A stretch of 64,000 bases of DNA from Jeongeupia chitinilytica (GCF_014652315.1 NZ_BMYO01000002.1:248001-312000), one strand, 5' to 3'; positions 7,338-16,148 are shown, numbered from the stretch's first letter. The notes: a model not told the origin generated them from the sequence alone. Numbers and translations: made by a program.

Positions 7338-7397
7338 GCCTAACACTTCAGTCAACCGGGACCGGCTAACGCCGGCCCGTTACTTCAAACATCGGCT
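7338..7397 (+). repeat. attC site 8, right core degenerate
   Basis: The left core GCCTAAC and both arms are intact, but the right core reads ATCGGCT where the other copies have GTTAGGC. The conserved GTT needed for strand exchange is missing, so this site should no longer recombine. It marks the right end of the array. Confidence 0.82.
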
Positions 7398-7443
7398 CCT
7401 CACAATCCATGGGCGCTATAGCCATTCATTTCAGGAGTGCTGA

Positions 7444-7554
7444 ATGTACTCAAGTGGACATCATTGCTTCAGAACATGGTGTTTCGGGAGCGGAAAACTG
7501 GTTTCTGTGCAACGGAACAGCATGGAGAGCAAAGCCACCAATGAAGAAATGTAG
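7444..7554 (+). CDS. Possible 36-residue protein beyond the last attC
   Basis: A short frame starting at ATG 7444, preceded by AGGAG at six bases spacing, encodes a Cys- and His-containing peptide (YSSGHHCFRTWCFGSGK). No family is recognised. The region (7398-7590) is AT-richer than the backbone and lacks an attC at its right end, so it may be the tail of a former cassette. An overlapping frame from 7409 to 7594 is an alternative without ribosome-binding site. Confidence 0.3.
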   Translation: MYSSGHHCFRTWCFGSGKLVSVQRNSMESKATNEEM

Positions 7555-7645
7555 AAAATTGCAGGTATGGATTGCACGATTCTGCAATGGCTAGCCTGAG
7601 CGCGGCGTCGTCACCGGCGCAGCGGTGAGGCGCTCTTTCGCAGAC

Positions 7646-7672
7646 AAAAAAAACGGCGGGACCAGCCCGCCG
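7646..7672 (-). terminator. Terminator of the ABC-transporter operon
   Basis: On the minus strand, stem CGGCGGG/CCCGCCG (7654-7660 with 7666-7672) with a five-base loop is followed by eight T residues. It lies 25 bases past the stop of the ATPase gene. Confidence 0.9.
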
Positions 7673-7696
7673 CAAACCCGGAAACATGCAGGCCGG

Positions 7697-8761
7697 TCAG
7701 GCGGCCGCAAACACCCAGCAATCGTTGGCCGGGAATTCGACCCAGTAATCGCCGGCATCGCGCGGTTCGCCGCCATAGGCGCGGAAGCGCAGTCCGCCCT
7801 GGTGGAACAGGTATTCCCAGCGATCGCCGAGGTACATGGCGGTGATCAGCTTGGCCTTGATCCGGTTGTCGCCCGGGCCGTCGACGACGCGGACGCGTTC
7901 GAGCCGGATCACGGCCTGTGCGTCGTTGCCGGCGGTGAGCCAGTCGCGGGCGAGGCCGTTGAGCTCCCAGCCGTCGCCGGCGAGCTTGACCTGCTCGCCC
8001 TCGACCGAGACGACCTTGGCGCTGAGCTTGTTGTTGCTGCCCATGAATTCGGCGGTGTACAGCGACTTCGGTGCGGCATACAGCTCCGCCGGCGTGCCTT
8101 CCTGCTCGATCTTGCCGTTCTTGAGCAGGAGGATGCGGTCGGACATCGCCATCGCTTCGGTCTGGTCGTGGGTCACGCACAGTGCCGACAGGTTGAGCGA
8201 GACGATCAGCTCGCGCAGCCAGGCACGGGCTTCCTCGCGCAGCTTGGCGTCGAGGTTGGACAGCGGTTCGTCGAGCAGGATGACCGGCGGGTTGTAGACC
8301 AGCGCGCGGGCAATCGCGACACGCTGCTGCTGGCCGCCGGAGAGCTGGAACGGGAAGCGTTCGGCCAGATGACCGAGGCCGAGCTGGTCGAGTGCCTTCT
8401 GCACGCGTTGCTTGATCTCCGCCTGCGGCACCTTGCGCAGCGACAGACCGTAGCCGACGTTGTCGAACACGGTCCGGTGCGGCCACAGCGCGTACGACTG
8501 GAATACGAGGCCCAGCGAGCGCTGTTCGACCGGCAGGTTGACGTTCTTGGCGCCGTCATACAGCGCCTTGCCATCGAGCAGGATCTGTCCGCTTGACGGT
8601 TGTTCCAGCCCGGCGACGGCACGCAGCAGCGTGGTCTTGCCGCTGCCCGAGGCGCCGAGCAGCGAGACGACTTCGCCTGCCTTCAGGTGGAACGACACGC
8701 CCTTGAGGATCTGGGTGGCGTCGTAGCTGAGGTGCAGGTCTTCAACGATGAGCTTAGTCAT
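7697..8761 (-). CDS. ABC transporter ATP-binding protein (ferric/FbpC-like)
   Basis: The 354-residue cytoplasmic ATPase powers the transporter encoded upstream. Visible motifs are Walker A GASGSGKTT (about residue 36), Q-loop VFQSYALWPH, signature LSGGQQQR, Walker B ILLDEP and the H-loop VTHDQ. A C-terminal domain of about 110 residues after MGSNN is a TOBE-like regulatory region, as in FbpC/PotA relatives. Its start codon overlaps the end of the permease gene by 8 bases, indicating translational coupling. Iron is the usual substrate of this class, but spermidine, phosphonate and thiamine importers look alike. Confidence 0.88.
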   Translation of the reverse strand: MTKLIVEDLHLSYDATQILKGVSFHLKAGEVVSLLGASGSGKTTLLRAVAGLEQPSSGQILLDGKALYDGAKNVNLPVEQRSLGLVFQSYALWPHRTVFDNVGYGLSLRKVPQAEIKQRVQKALDQLGLGHLAERFPFQLSGGQQQRVAIARALVYNPPVILLDEPLSNLDAKLREEARAWLRELIVSLNLSALCVTHDQTEAMAMSDRILLLKNGKIEQEGTPAELYAAPKSLYTAEFMGSNNKLSAKVVSVEGEQVKLAGDGWELNGLARDWLTAGNDAQAVIRLERVRVVDGPGDNRIKAKLITAMYLGDRWEYLFHQGGLRFRAYGGEPRDAGDYWVEFPANDCWVFAAA

Positions 8762-10502
8762 GAAGTTTCACTCCGAAACGCAGGGCGACAGCCAGACCGG
8801 CGCCGACCATGAGGATGTTGATGACGGAAAGGGCGGCAACCTGATCGACTGCGCCGGTGGCCCACAGCGACACCATCAGTGCGCCGATGACTTCGGTGCC
8901 CGGCGACAGCAGATACACGCCGGTCGAGTATTCGCGTTCAAAGATCATGAACACCAGCAGCCAGCTGGCCAGCAGCCCGGATTTGATCAGCGGCAGGGTG
9001 ACATAGCGGCTGGTCTGGCCCTTGGTGGCGCCGACGCTGCGCGCGGCTTCCTCGAGTTCCGGGCCGACCTGCATCAGTGCGCCCTGGATCAGCCGCATGC
9101 CGTAGGCCATCCACACGACCATGTAGGCCAGCCAGATCGAGAACATCGAGTTCTTGAACTCCTTCAGCCCCGGCACGAACAGGAACACCCACAGGAAGGC
9201 CAGACCGGCGAGCAGGCCCGGTACGGCGCGCGGCACCAGCACCAGGTAATCCATCAGCTTGCTGCCCCAGTCGTTGCGGCGGTGGCCGGCAAAACCGACG
9301 GCGGTGTAGCAGGCCACGGCCATGGCGCCGCCGAGAATGCCGACACCGAAGCTGTTGATGATGGCGCGGACCAGACTGTCGTTCTCGAACAGGTCGGTGA
9401 AGTTGGACAGCGTGAACACCTCGGTCAGCGGCACTCCCTGGCCCCAGTGACTGACGAAGGCGCGCAGCGTGATCCCCGACAGCGGCACGAACACGGTCAC
9501 GATCAGCCACAGTGCGACGATCGCCAGCGCCACCCAGCGCCATGCACCGAGCGGCAGCGCGTGCTGGCGGGCGGCCTTGCCCTTGACGGCGATGTAGCGG
9601 CCGGCGTTGCGCAGCAGGCGGCGCTGCAGCAGCACCAGCGGGAAGGTGACGAGGATGATCAGCACCGCAACGGCCGCCATCAGGTGGTAGGACGGAATGC
9701 CGAGCTTGTTGGTCAACTTGTACAGATAGGTGGTGAGTACCAGATGGCCTTCCGGATCGCCCAGTACCAGCGGCAGGCCGAAGACCTCGAAGCCGAGGAA
9801 GAACACCAGCACGCCGGCGAACAGCAGGGACGGCATCACCATCGGCAGGCTGACGTCACGGGCGACGCGGAACGGGCTGGCACCGGAGACGCGTGCGGCT
9901 TCCTCGACGTCCGAGCCGAGGTTGCGCAGCGACGACGATGCGTACAGGTAGACGTGCGGGACGTGGGTCAGGCCGGCGATCAAGGTGATGGCCCACAGCG
10001 AATAGATGTTCCACGGTGCCGCGTCGGTGCCGAACAGCGACATCCACCACGACGAATAGAAACCGACCGGGCCGGCAGCGACGACGTAGCCGAAACCGAG
10101 CACCATCGGCGACACGAACACCGGCGTCAGCAGCAGCGGTTCGAGCCAGCGCCGGCCGGGCAGATCGGTCCGCGCCATCAGGAAGGCCAGCACGCCGCCC
10201 ATCGGTACGGCGATGAACAGCATGCCGAAGGCGATGGCGCAGGTGTTCTTCAGCGACGACCAGAAATCGGGGTCGTCGAAGACGAAGCGGTAGGCCTCCA
10301 GCGACACCGTCTTGTTCGGCATGAAGAACGGTGCGCTCAGAAAGCTCTGGAACAGGATCAGCGACAGCGGCAGTGCGACGACCGTGACCGCAATCGCGAT
10401 CGTCAGCCAGCGGCCGAGGCCGGCATAGGCACGCCATTCGCCGCCGCCACCCCCGCCGGTCGAGGCCGGCAGCGGTACCTGCATTGAAGTAGTCGAACTC
10501 AT
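8754..10502 (-). CDS. ABC transporter permease with two fused domains (FbpB-like)
   Basis: The 582-residue inner-membrane protein has two homologous permease halves, about residues 25-290 and 310-582. Each ends its cytoplasmic part with an EAA loop: DVEEAARVSGASPFRVARDV in the first and ELEEAARSVGATKGQTSRYV in the second. Such fused permeases are typical of ferric-iron importers. It forms the channel with the downstream ATPase and the upstream binding protein. The start at 10502 is an ATG; a second ATG six codons later is possible. Confidence 0.88.
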   Translation of the reverse strand: MSSTTSMQVPLPASTGGGGGGEWRAYAGLGRWLTIAIAVTVVALPLSLILFQSFLSAPFFMPNKTVSLEAYRFVFDDPDFWSSLKNTCAIAFGMLFIAVPMGGVLAFLMARTDLPGRRWLEPLLLTPVFVSPMVLGFGYVVAAGPVGFYSSWWMSLFGTDAAPWNIYSLWAITLIAGLTHVPHVYLYASSSLRNLGSDVEEAARVSGASPFRVARDVSLPMVMPSLLFAGVLVFFLGFEVFGLPLVLGDPEGHLVLTTYLYKLTNKLGIPSYHLMAAVAVLIILVTFPLVLLQRRLLRNAGRYIAVKGKAARQHALPLGAWRWVALAIVALWLIVTVFVPLSGITLRAFVSHWGQGVPLTEVFTLSNFTDLFENDSLVRAIINSFGVGILGGAMAVACYTAVGFAGHRRNDWGSKLMDYLVLVPRAVPGLLAGLAFLWVFLFVPGLKEFKNSMFSIWLAYMVVWMAYGMRLIQGALMQVGPELEEAARSVGATKGQTSRYVTLPLIKSGLLASWLLVFMIFEREYSTGVYLLSPGTEVIGALMVSLWATGAVDQVAALSVINILMVGAGLAVALRFGVKLHD

Positions 10503-10576
10503 GGCAATACTCCAGCGTCCGCGACCGGAAGGCCGCGGCGCAATGTCATGCGGGAGGGAGGATCAGCGGGTCGTGC

Positions 10577-11671
10577 TTACTTCTTGATTGCCTGCTGCCA
10601 TTGCTTGAGGAATTCAAGCCGTTTGGCCTGGTCGAGGTAGACCAGCAGGCCAGTGCCGACCTGGATCGGCTTGAGGCTGTTGCCCAGCTGTTTGGTCAGG
10701 CCGGCCATCGAGGTTTCGCCGGCCACGTCGCTGCGGATCGAGAACAGGTCCGCATCGTTGGCGAGCACGGTCTGGCCGCGCTTGGACAGCAGGTAGTCGA
10801 GCCACAGCTTGGCGGCGTTGGGGTTCTTGCCGGCCTTGGTGATCGTCGCCAGGCGGCTCATCACCAGCGTGTAGTCCTTCGGGTAGACGTAGCCGATCGA
10901 CGGGTCCTTCTTGGCCTTGGTGAAGGCGTACGAGCCGATGATGTTGTAGCCGATCAGGTTCTCGCCTGAGGAGATCCGCTCCATCATCGCGCCGGTCGAC
11001 GATTGCAGTTTCAGGCCGGTGCTGCCCATGGTCTTGACCATGTCCCAGATCGCGTTGCCGCCGACGCGCACGTCCTGGGTCAGGTAGCTGAAGCCGACGC
11101 CGGACTTCTCGATATCGTAGGTGGTGACCTTGCCCTTGAACTTGTCCGGGTTGGCCTTGAGGATGCGCACGAGGTCGGCGTGGCTTTGCGGGATTTCTTC
11201 GGGCTTGAGCAGGCGCTTGTTGTAGACGATGGTGATCGGTTCGAACGTCGTGCCGTAGGCCTGGTTCTGGTAGGTCGACCACGCCGGCATGTTGGCGGTT
11301 TCGGGCGACGCGTAGCTGGCGATGAAGCCGTCGTTGACGAGCTTGATCTGCAGGTCCATCGCCGATGACCACAGCAGGTCGGCGGTGGTGCCGCCGGCAG
11401 CGCTTTCCGAGATGAAGCGGTTGTACAGCTCGGTGCTGTTCATGTCGTTGTATTCGACCTTGACACCCGGATACAGCGACTCGAAGTCCTTGATCAGCGG
11501 TTTGACCGCGGCGCTGTCGGTGGTCGAATAGACGATCACCTTGCCCTCTTTCTGGGCGGCACCGACAATCGACGCATAATTGCTCGGATAACCGGCCGGT
11601 GTGCTTGCGGCAGCCAGACCGGCGACGGAACAGCTGGCCACGGCCAGGGCAAAACGGGTAAAGCGCTTCAT
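10577..11671 (-). CDS. Periplasmic substrate-binding protein of the ABC transporter
   Basis: The 364-residue protein begins with a signal peptide (about residues 1-22, ending AAAS) and continues as a type-2 periplasmic binding protein (GKVIVYSTTDSAAVKPLIKDF, then an NSTELYNRFISE segment). This family captures Fe3+ complexes or phosphorylated organic compounds. I do not see the paired Tyr motif used by FbpA to hold iron, so iron is not certain. ATG 11671 places the signal peptide at the N-terminus. It is the first gene of the three-gene operon and diverges from the two-component system at 11872, which may regulate it. Confidence 0.85.
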   Translation of the reverse strand: MKRFTRFALAVASCSVAGLAAASTPAGYPSNYASIVGAAQKEGKVIVYSTTDSAAVKPLIKDFESLYPGVKVEYNDMNSTELYNRFISESAAGGTTADLLWSSAMDLQIKLVNDGFIASYASPETANMPAWSTYQNQAYGTTFEPITIVYNKRLLKPEEIPQSHADLVRILKANPDKFKGKVTTYDIEKSGVGFSYLTQDVRVGGNAIWDMVKTMGSTGLKLQSSTGAMMERISSGENLIGYNIIGSYAFTKAKKDPSIGYVYPKDYTLVMSRLATITKAGKNPNAAKLWLDYLLSKRGQTVLANDADLFSIRSDVAGETSMAGLTKQLGNSLKPIQVGTGLLVYLDQAKRLEFLKQWQQAIKK

Positions 11672-11871
11672 ATCGATCTCCAGAATCTGGCCGTTTAGGC
11701 TCGGATGTCTCGGACATGTTTCATCCGTGTGAAACGATCCTATGCGCGCAGCGCTTTCAATTTGCTTTCCAGGCACCAATTCGATGCGATCTGTCGTTGC
11801 GGCGATCCCTGATGGTGCGCATCGGGCCTGCTGCCGATACTGGAATTGATCAGGGATTTACCGCGACCACC
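11672..11871. promoter_or_regulatory. Divergent promoter region, transporter / two-component system
   Basis: Two hundred bases separate the binding-protein gene from the response-regulator gene. Both operons must have promoters here. No convincing inverted repeat or consensus box was identified by eye. Confidence 0.4.
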
Positions 11872-12549
11872 ATGCGTTTGCTCCTCGTAGAAGACAACCT
11901 TTCACTCGCCGATTCGCTGACCCGCGCCCTGAACCAGTGCGGGTTTGCCGTCGATTGCATGCACAACGGTGCCGATGCCGACCAGGTGTTGCGCACCGAG
12001 GATTACGCGCTGGTGATCCTCGACCTGGGCCTGCCCAAACTCGACGGTCTCGAAGTGTTGCGCCGGCTGCGGCAACGGCGCAACAAGGTGCCGGTGCTGA
12101 TCCTGACCGCACACGGATCGATCGACGAACGCGTCAAGGGCCTCGACCTTGGCGCCGATGACTACCTGACCAAGCCGTGCGACCTGACCGAGCTCGAAGC
12201 GCGGGCTAGGGCGCTGATCCGCCGCAGCCACGGTTTCGACAGCGCCGAGCTGACCTTCGGGCCGCTGAGCTACGACAGCGTCAGCCGCGTGTTCAGCCTG
12301 CCGGCCGGGCCGCTGAGCTTGACGCCGCGCGAGCACGCGGTGCTTGAGGTGCTGCTGATGCGCGGCGGCAAGGCCGTGAGCAAGGATGCGCTGTCGGAGA
12401 AGATCTTCGGCCTCGACGAGTCGAGCAGCCCCGACGCGATCGAGATCTACGTCCACCGGCTGCGCAAGAAACTCGACGGCAGCGGTGTCGCCATCGTCAC
12501 GCTGCGCGGCCTCGGCTACCTGCTGGAAACGCGCGATGCGGCCGCGTAG
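11872..12549 (+). CDS. Response regulator, OmpR/TctD-like
   Basis: The 225-residue regulator has a receiver domain (phosphoacceptor Asp in VILDLGLPKLDG; conserved Lys in YLTKPCDL) and a C-terminal winged-helix DNA-binding domain (IEIYVHRLRKKLDGSG and VTLRGLGYLLE). The LxLGLPxLDG receiver and the short linker are like TctD regulators of transporters. ATG 11872 opens directly with the receiver strand (RLLLVEDN). It overlaps the kinase gene by 14 bases. The divergent transport operon is the probable target. Confidence 0.92.
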   Translation: MRLLLVEDNLSLADSLTRALNQCGFAVDCMHNGADADQVLRTEDYALVILDLGLPKLDGLEVLRRLRQRRNKVPVLILTAHGSIDERVKGLDLGADDYLTKPCDLTELEARARALIRRSHGFDSAELTFGPLSYDSVSRVFSLPAGPLSLTPREHAVLEVLLMRGGKAVSKDALSEKIFGLDESSSPDAIEIYVHRLRKKLDGSGVAIVTLRGLGYLLETRDAAA

Positions 12550-13939
12550 CCTGCGGCGCTACCTGACCGTCTGCCTGCTGGTGCCGCTGCTCGGCCTGCT
12601 CAGCATCGACGCGGTGCTGACCTATCACCGCGCCCGGCAGTCGGCTGATGCGGCGTTCGACCGCAGCCTGTTCACGTCGAACAAGGCGATGGTCGAGGGC
12701 ATCTCGATCCAGAACGGCCAGATCGTCGTCGACATCCCGTATCTGGCGCTGGAGATGTTCGAATCCAACGCGGCCGGCCGTGTCTATTACCGCGTGGTCG
12801 AGGAGGGCGGCGCCGAGCTGACCGGTTACAAGGACCTGCCGCTGCCGCGGCGCCGCGATCAGGCCTACTACAAGCCGCTGTTCTACGACGCCGACTATCA
12901 GGGCGACACGATCCGCATCGCCGCGACGCGCCAGCGTGTCCACGACGTGGCCACGGCGCAGACGCGCACGGTCTGGGTGCTGACCGGCGAAACGCCCGAA
13001 TCGCGGCGAGAGCTGGCACGGCAGATCCTGATCGGCGCCATCATTCAGGACCTGCTGCTGGTCGCGCTGTCGCTGGGCATCGTGCTGATCGCGGTCAGCG
13101 TCGGCCTGCGGCCGTTGCGGCGCCTCTCGAACAAGGTGAAGGACAAGGACGCCGACGACCTGCAGCCGCTCGATGCGACCGAGCTGCCGTCCGAGCTCAA
13201 GCCGCTGGTCGAGGCCATGAACCAGTACATCGCGCGGATCGAGCGCATCCTCAACGATCGAGGGCGCTTTTTTGCCGATGCGGCGCACCAGCTGAAGACC
13301 CCGCTGGCGGTGCTGCAGGCCAAGGTCGAACTGGCGCTGCGCGAGGACGACCTGCCGACGGTGAAGCGACAGATGGCCGAAACGCTCGACACCGTCCGGC
13401 ATGCGTCACGCGGCGTGAAGCAGTTGCTGTCGTTGTCGCGGCTGGCACCGGACCACTTCCTCGTCGTGACCTACAGCGACGTCGACCTGACCGCCGTGGC
13501 GCGTGACGTGGCGCTCGACTGGGCACCGGTGGCACGCCGCAGCGGGGTCGATCTCGGCTTTGAAGGCGGGGAGCCCGCCAGGCTGTCGGGACGGCCCGAG
13601 CTGCTGCAGGAGCTGGTCGGCAACCTGATCGACAACGCGATCCGCTATGCCGGGCCGGGCAGGATGGTGACGGTGCGCAGCATGCCGGTCGACGGGCATG
13701 CGCGGCTGCAGGTGATCGACAACGGCCCTGGCATTCCGGAGGAGGAACGCGACAAGGTGTTCCGGCGCTTCTACCGGATTTCCGGCACGCAGGTCGAAGG
13801 CAGCGGACTGGGGCTGGGTATCGTGCATGAAATCGCCCGGCTGCACGATGCGCTGATTGCGCTCTCGCACACGCCGGGCGGCGGTCTGACGGTGACGGTC
13901 GATTTTCCGGTCGAGCGCGTCGCGCCTTCCTCGTCCTAG
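12536..13939 (+). CDS. Sensor histidine kinase, TctE-like
   Basis: The 467-residue inner-membrane kinase has two transmembrane segments (about 9-27 and 163-185) bracketing a periplasmic sensor domain of about 135 residues, then a HAMP-like linker. The phosphorylated His lies in FFADAAHQLKTPLAV, and the ATPase shows N-box ELVGNLIDNAIRYA, VIDNGPGIP and GSGLGLGIV. It should phosphorylate the regulator encoded just upstream. The sensed ligand is likely related to the substrate of the divergent transporter. Confidence 0.92.
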   Translation: MRPRSLRRYLTVCLLVPLLGLLSIDAVLTYHRARQSADAAFDRSLFTSNKAMVEGISIQNGQIVVDIPYLALEMFESNAAGRVYYRVVEEGGAELTGYKDLPLPRRRDQAYYKPLFYDADYQGDTIRIAATRQRVHDVATAQTRTVWVLTGETPESRRELARQILIGAIIQDLLLVALSLGIVLIAVSVGLRPLRRLSNKVKDKDADDLQPLDATELPSELKPLVEAMNQYIARIERILNDRGRFFADAAHQLKTPLAVLQAKVELALREDDLPTVKRQMAETLDTVRHASRGVKQLLSLSRLAPDHFLVVTYSDVDLTAVARDVALDWAPVARRSGVDLGFEGGEPARLSGRPELLQELVGNLIDNAIRYAGPGRMVTVRSMPVDGHARLQVIDNGPGIPEEERDKVFRRFYRISGTQVEGSGLGLGIVHEIARLHDALIALSHTPGGGLTVTVDFPVERVAPSSS

Positions 13940-14583
13940 CCGCGCAGCCGCCACTGTCGGTCGACGATCTCGCCCAATTGCATCAGCCGGCCGTGGAAGA
14001 AGTGGCCGACGCCGGGCACGACGATGACCGGCAGTTGCTGCGGCCGGGCCCAGTCGAACACGCTCGCGAGCGGTACGACCTCGTCCTCTTCGCCGTGGAT
14101 GACCAGCGTGTCGGCCGGTACGGCCGGGTAGTCGGCGTAGCGGCTGGTGGCCGGACCGACGAGGATCATGCCGTCGACATCGTCATCCCCCAGCCTTTGC
14201 CTTAGCTGCGCCTGTACGTAGGTGCCGAACGAGAAACCGGCGAGTACCAGCTTGCCGGCGTCCGGATGTGCCGCACGCGCGAAGGCCAGCACTGCGGCCA
14301 TGTCGTCGGGCTCGTGCTGGCCACGGCTGTGCTCGCCTTCCGAGTTGCCGACGCCGCGCAGGTTCGGACAGTAGGCGATGTAACCCAGACGGGACAGCGT
14401 TTTGGCCAGCGTGTGGACGATCTTGTTGGTGAACGTCCCGCCCTCGGTCGGGTTCGGGTGCGCCACGAGCGCGATGCCACGCACGGCGTCGAGCGCCGAA
14501 TCGAGCCGCAGGCATTCGAGTTTGCCGGCCGGACCGGCGATCTCGAGCAATTCGAACGCGGGGGCTTTGCGCGGTGCGTTCAT
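13936..14583 (-). CDS. Alpha/beta hydrolase
   Basis: The 215-residue protein has the fold's nucleophile elbow GFSFGT (catalytic Ser), a HPNPTEGGTFTNK oxyanion-region segment, the acidic residue in HGEEDEVVP and the final His in GVGHFFHG. It resembles cytoplasmic serine hydrolases/esterases of COG2945 type with unknown substrate. ATG 14583 overlaps the last four bases of the ferredoxin gene, implying coupled translation. Its stop overlaps the end of the convergent histidine kinase gene by four bases. Confidence 0.88.
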   Translation of the reverse strand: MNAPRKAPAFELLEIAGPAGKLECLRLDSALDAVRGIALVAHPNPTEGGTFTNKIVHTLAKTLSRLGYIAYCPNLRGVGNSEGEHSRGQHEPDDMAAVLAFARAAHPDAGKLVLAGFSFGTYVQAQLRQRLGDDDVDGMILVGPATSRYADYPAVPADTLVIHGEEDEVVPLASVFDWARPQQLPVIVVPGVGHFFHGRLMQLGEIVDRQWRLRG

Positions 14584-14897
14584 GCCTTCAGCCTCAGCCG
14601 TTCGACCACACGGCCGCCGACCAGATGTTCGTCGACGATTTCGTCGATGTCGCTCTCGTCGATGTAGGTGTACCAGGTTTCTTCGGGGTAAACGACGATG
14701 ACCGGTCCCTCTTCGCAACGATCGAGACAGCCGGCCTTGTTGATGCGCACGCCGCCGGGGCCGGCGAGCTTGAGTGCCTTGATCCGGCTCTTGGCGTGTT
14801 CCCATGCGGCGACGGAGCCGCAGTTGGCGCAGCTCTGCCGCTCGCCCGGTTCGCGCTGGTTCAGACAGAAAAACACGTGGTGCTTGTAGTAGCTCAT
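14580..14897 (-). CDS. (2Fe-2S) ferredoxin-like protein
   Basis: The 105-residue protein starts YYKHHVFFCLNQREPGERQSC and has the thioredoxin-like ferredoxin Cys pattern: C at about residues 11 and 23, then CLDRCEEGP. This family binds a 2Fe-2S cluster and acts as a small electron carrier. ATG 14897 is preceded by AGGAG. The coupled hydrolase gene and the upstream protein of unknown function suggest an operon of three. Confidence 0.88.
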   Translation of the reverse strand: MSYYKHHVFFCLNQREPGERQSCANCGSVAAWEHAKSRIKALKLAGPGGVRINKAGCLDRCEEGPVIVVYPEETWYTYIDESDIDEIVDEHLVGGRVVERLRLKA

Positions 14898-14914
14898 CGT
14901 CGCTCCTGAAGGGC

Positions 14915-16000
14915 TTACTGCTGCTGGACCGGGCGGTTGTGTGCCGTCACGAAGAACGGCAGGCCGTCGGTGTCGAGATCGGGCTGGATCGTTTCCACCA
15001 CCACCACGTCGTCGACCTGGCACTCGCGCATCAGATCCTCGACAAAGGCATGCACCTGCTCCGCACTGTCGAGCGGCGCCAGCGGCCAGACGTAGCCCTC
15101 CCAGCGTTCGGCATCCTCGCGGCTCGAAAAGGTCAGGCGGATTTCGCCGCCCTCGTGGGCGGCCAGCGTGATGACCGGCGTGCGACCCTTGCTGCGGATG
15201 CTGCGCAGGGCATTGCTTGCGGCAACCTGCAACCGGGTCTCCAGCACAGTGACGCGACCGGCTTCCTGCGCGGCAAGCCAGCTTTGCGGGACGCGCGGAA
15301 TCGGGAACAGTGTCAGGCCGGTCTGCTTGAATGCATCGCTGAGCAGCTGCGCCAGCGGCATGCCCCAGCTGCCGACGGCGCCGCCGAGGCGGATGACCGG
15401 TTCGGCAGCGGCAGGCTGGATGGCCACGCCGACCAGATAGCGGACGAACACGCCTTCATCCTTGAACGCGATCGGCGCCGGTGCGAGTTCGGCCGGCAGC
15501 GGACCGGCGACGGTGATGCCGTCCTGCCAGCGCGACAGTTGCGTCGGGTTGACCGCGGCCAGCTGTTCGCTGCCGATCAGCGCATTGCCAAGCCAGACGT
15601 CGGCATCTGCGGCGATGACGCCGTGTTCGCGCAGCAGCGCCAGAATCGCACCGGCATCGACTTCCCCGGCCAGCCGGGTATCGCCCTTGCGGCCGGCAAC
15701 GAAAACGATCGGCAGCGCAAACGGCACCGCGTGCGTACCGGCCGCTGCCGGCTGTTCGACTGCATCGCGCAGCGTTTTCCACAGCACCTTGTACGCATCC
15801 TGCGTTGGTGCCTGTGTCAGTGCGCCGTTCAGGCCGTAGTGATCACCGGTCAGCAGCAACTCGCGCACGACCTCGTCCAGCGCCTGACGCTTCTGCTGCG
15901 CATCTGCCGGTTCGCTGGCGGTCAGAAAGGCCATCAGGCTGCGGATGACCGGATTCTTTGCATTGACGCGGGGATAGAGGCGGGGATCGGGCAGGTACAT
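14915..16000 (-). CDS. Conserved protein of unknown function
   Basis: The 361-residue protein is not recognised. It has no signal peptide or clear membrane segment and looks like a soluble alpha/beta protein, with a conserved-looking N-terminus YLPDPRLYPRVNAKNPVIRS. A TTG at 16027 would add nine residues; ATG 16000 is preferred because it sits next to this N-terminal block. It leads the operon with the ferredoxin and hydrolase genes, 17 bases apart. Confidence 0.6.
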   Translation of the reverse strand: MYLPDPRLYPRVNAKNPVIRSLMAFLTASEPADAQQKRQALDEVVRELLLTGDHYGLNGALTQAPTQDAYKVLWKTLRDAVEQPAAAGTHAVPFALPIVFVAGRKGDTRLAGEVDAGAILALLREHGVIAADADVWLGNALIGSEQLAAVNPTQLSRWQDGITVAGPLPAELAPAPIAFKDEGVFVRYLVGVAIQPAAAEPVIRLGGAVGSWGMPLAQLLSDAFKQTGLTLFPIPRVPQSWLAAQEAGRVTVLETRLQVAASNALRSIRSKGRTPVITLAAHEGGEIRLTFSSREDAERWEGYVWPLAPLDSAEQVHAFVEDLMRECQVDDVVVVETIQPDLDTDGLPFFVTAHNRPVQQQ

Positions 16001-16112
16001 GGGGCAGGCCAGGGAGCAAAAACGCAATTATACCGTGCGCGCCGGGGCGGGCGAGGGGCGAGTAACCCTAGCACGATTAATGCTTTCTGAATATGCAAGG
16101 TCTTGAATTGAT

Positions 16113-16142
16113 TTGACAATCTGGCAGACCCTGAGGTAAATT
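16113..16142 (+). promoter_or_regulatory. Sigma-70-type promoter of the small RNA
   Basis: TTGACA (16113-16118) and TAAATT (16137-16142) are separated by 18 bases. A start near 16149 would be followed by the terminator at 16208-16239. Confidence 0.6.
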
Positions 16143-16148
16143 CAAGCT

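Larger units (their letters stand above)
3215..7397 (+). mobile_element. Integron gene-cassette array 1 (no integrase present)
   Basis: Eight cassettes in the same orientation, each with one gene and a 60-bp attC site at its 3' end. The attC sites are very similar to one another, a known mark of sedentary chromosomal integrons. The array is clearly AT-richer than both flanks and the cassette genes differ in codon use from the backbone. No tyrosine recombinase gene occurs in the window, so this is a cluster of attC sites lacking an integrase (CALIN) or a fragment of an array whose integrase lies elsewhere. Confidence 0.88.

Noticed and set aside
3215..7397. Direct repeats as a CRISPR array
   Set aside because: The repeats are 60 bp, carry integron core sites and are spaced by hundreds of bases with genes between them; no cas genes occur.
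2624..7700. Integrase or transposase responsible for array 1
   Set aside because: No tyrosine recombinase, DDE transposase or terminal inverted repeat was found on either side.
8748..10487. Long plus-strand open frame opposite the permease gene
   Set aside because: It is a codon-bias shadow of the permease gene, with His/Gln/Arg-rich low-complexity translation.
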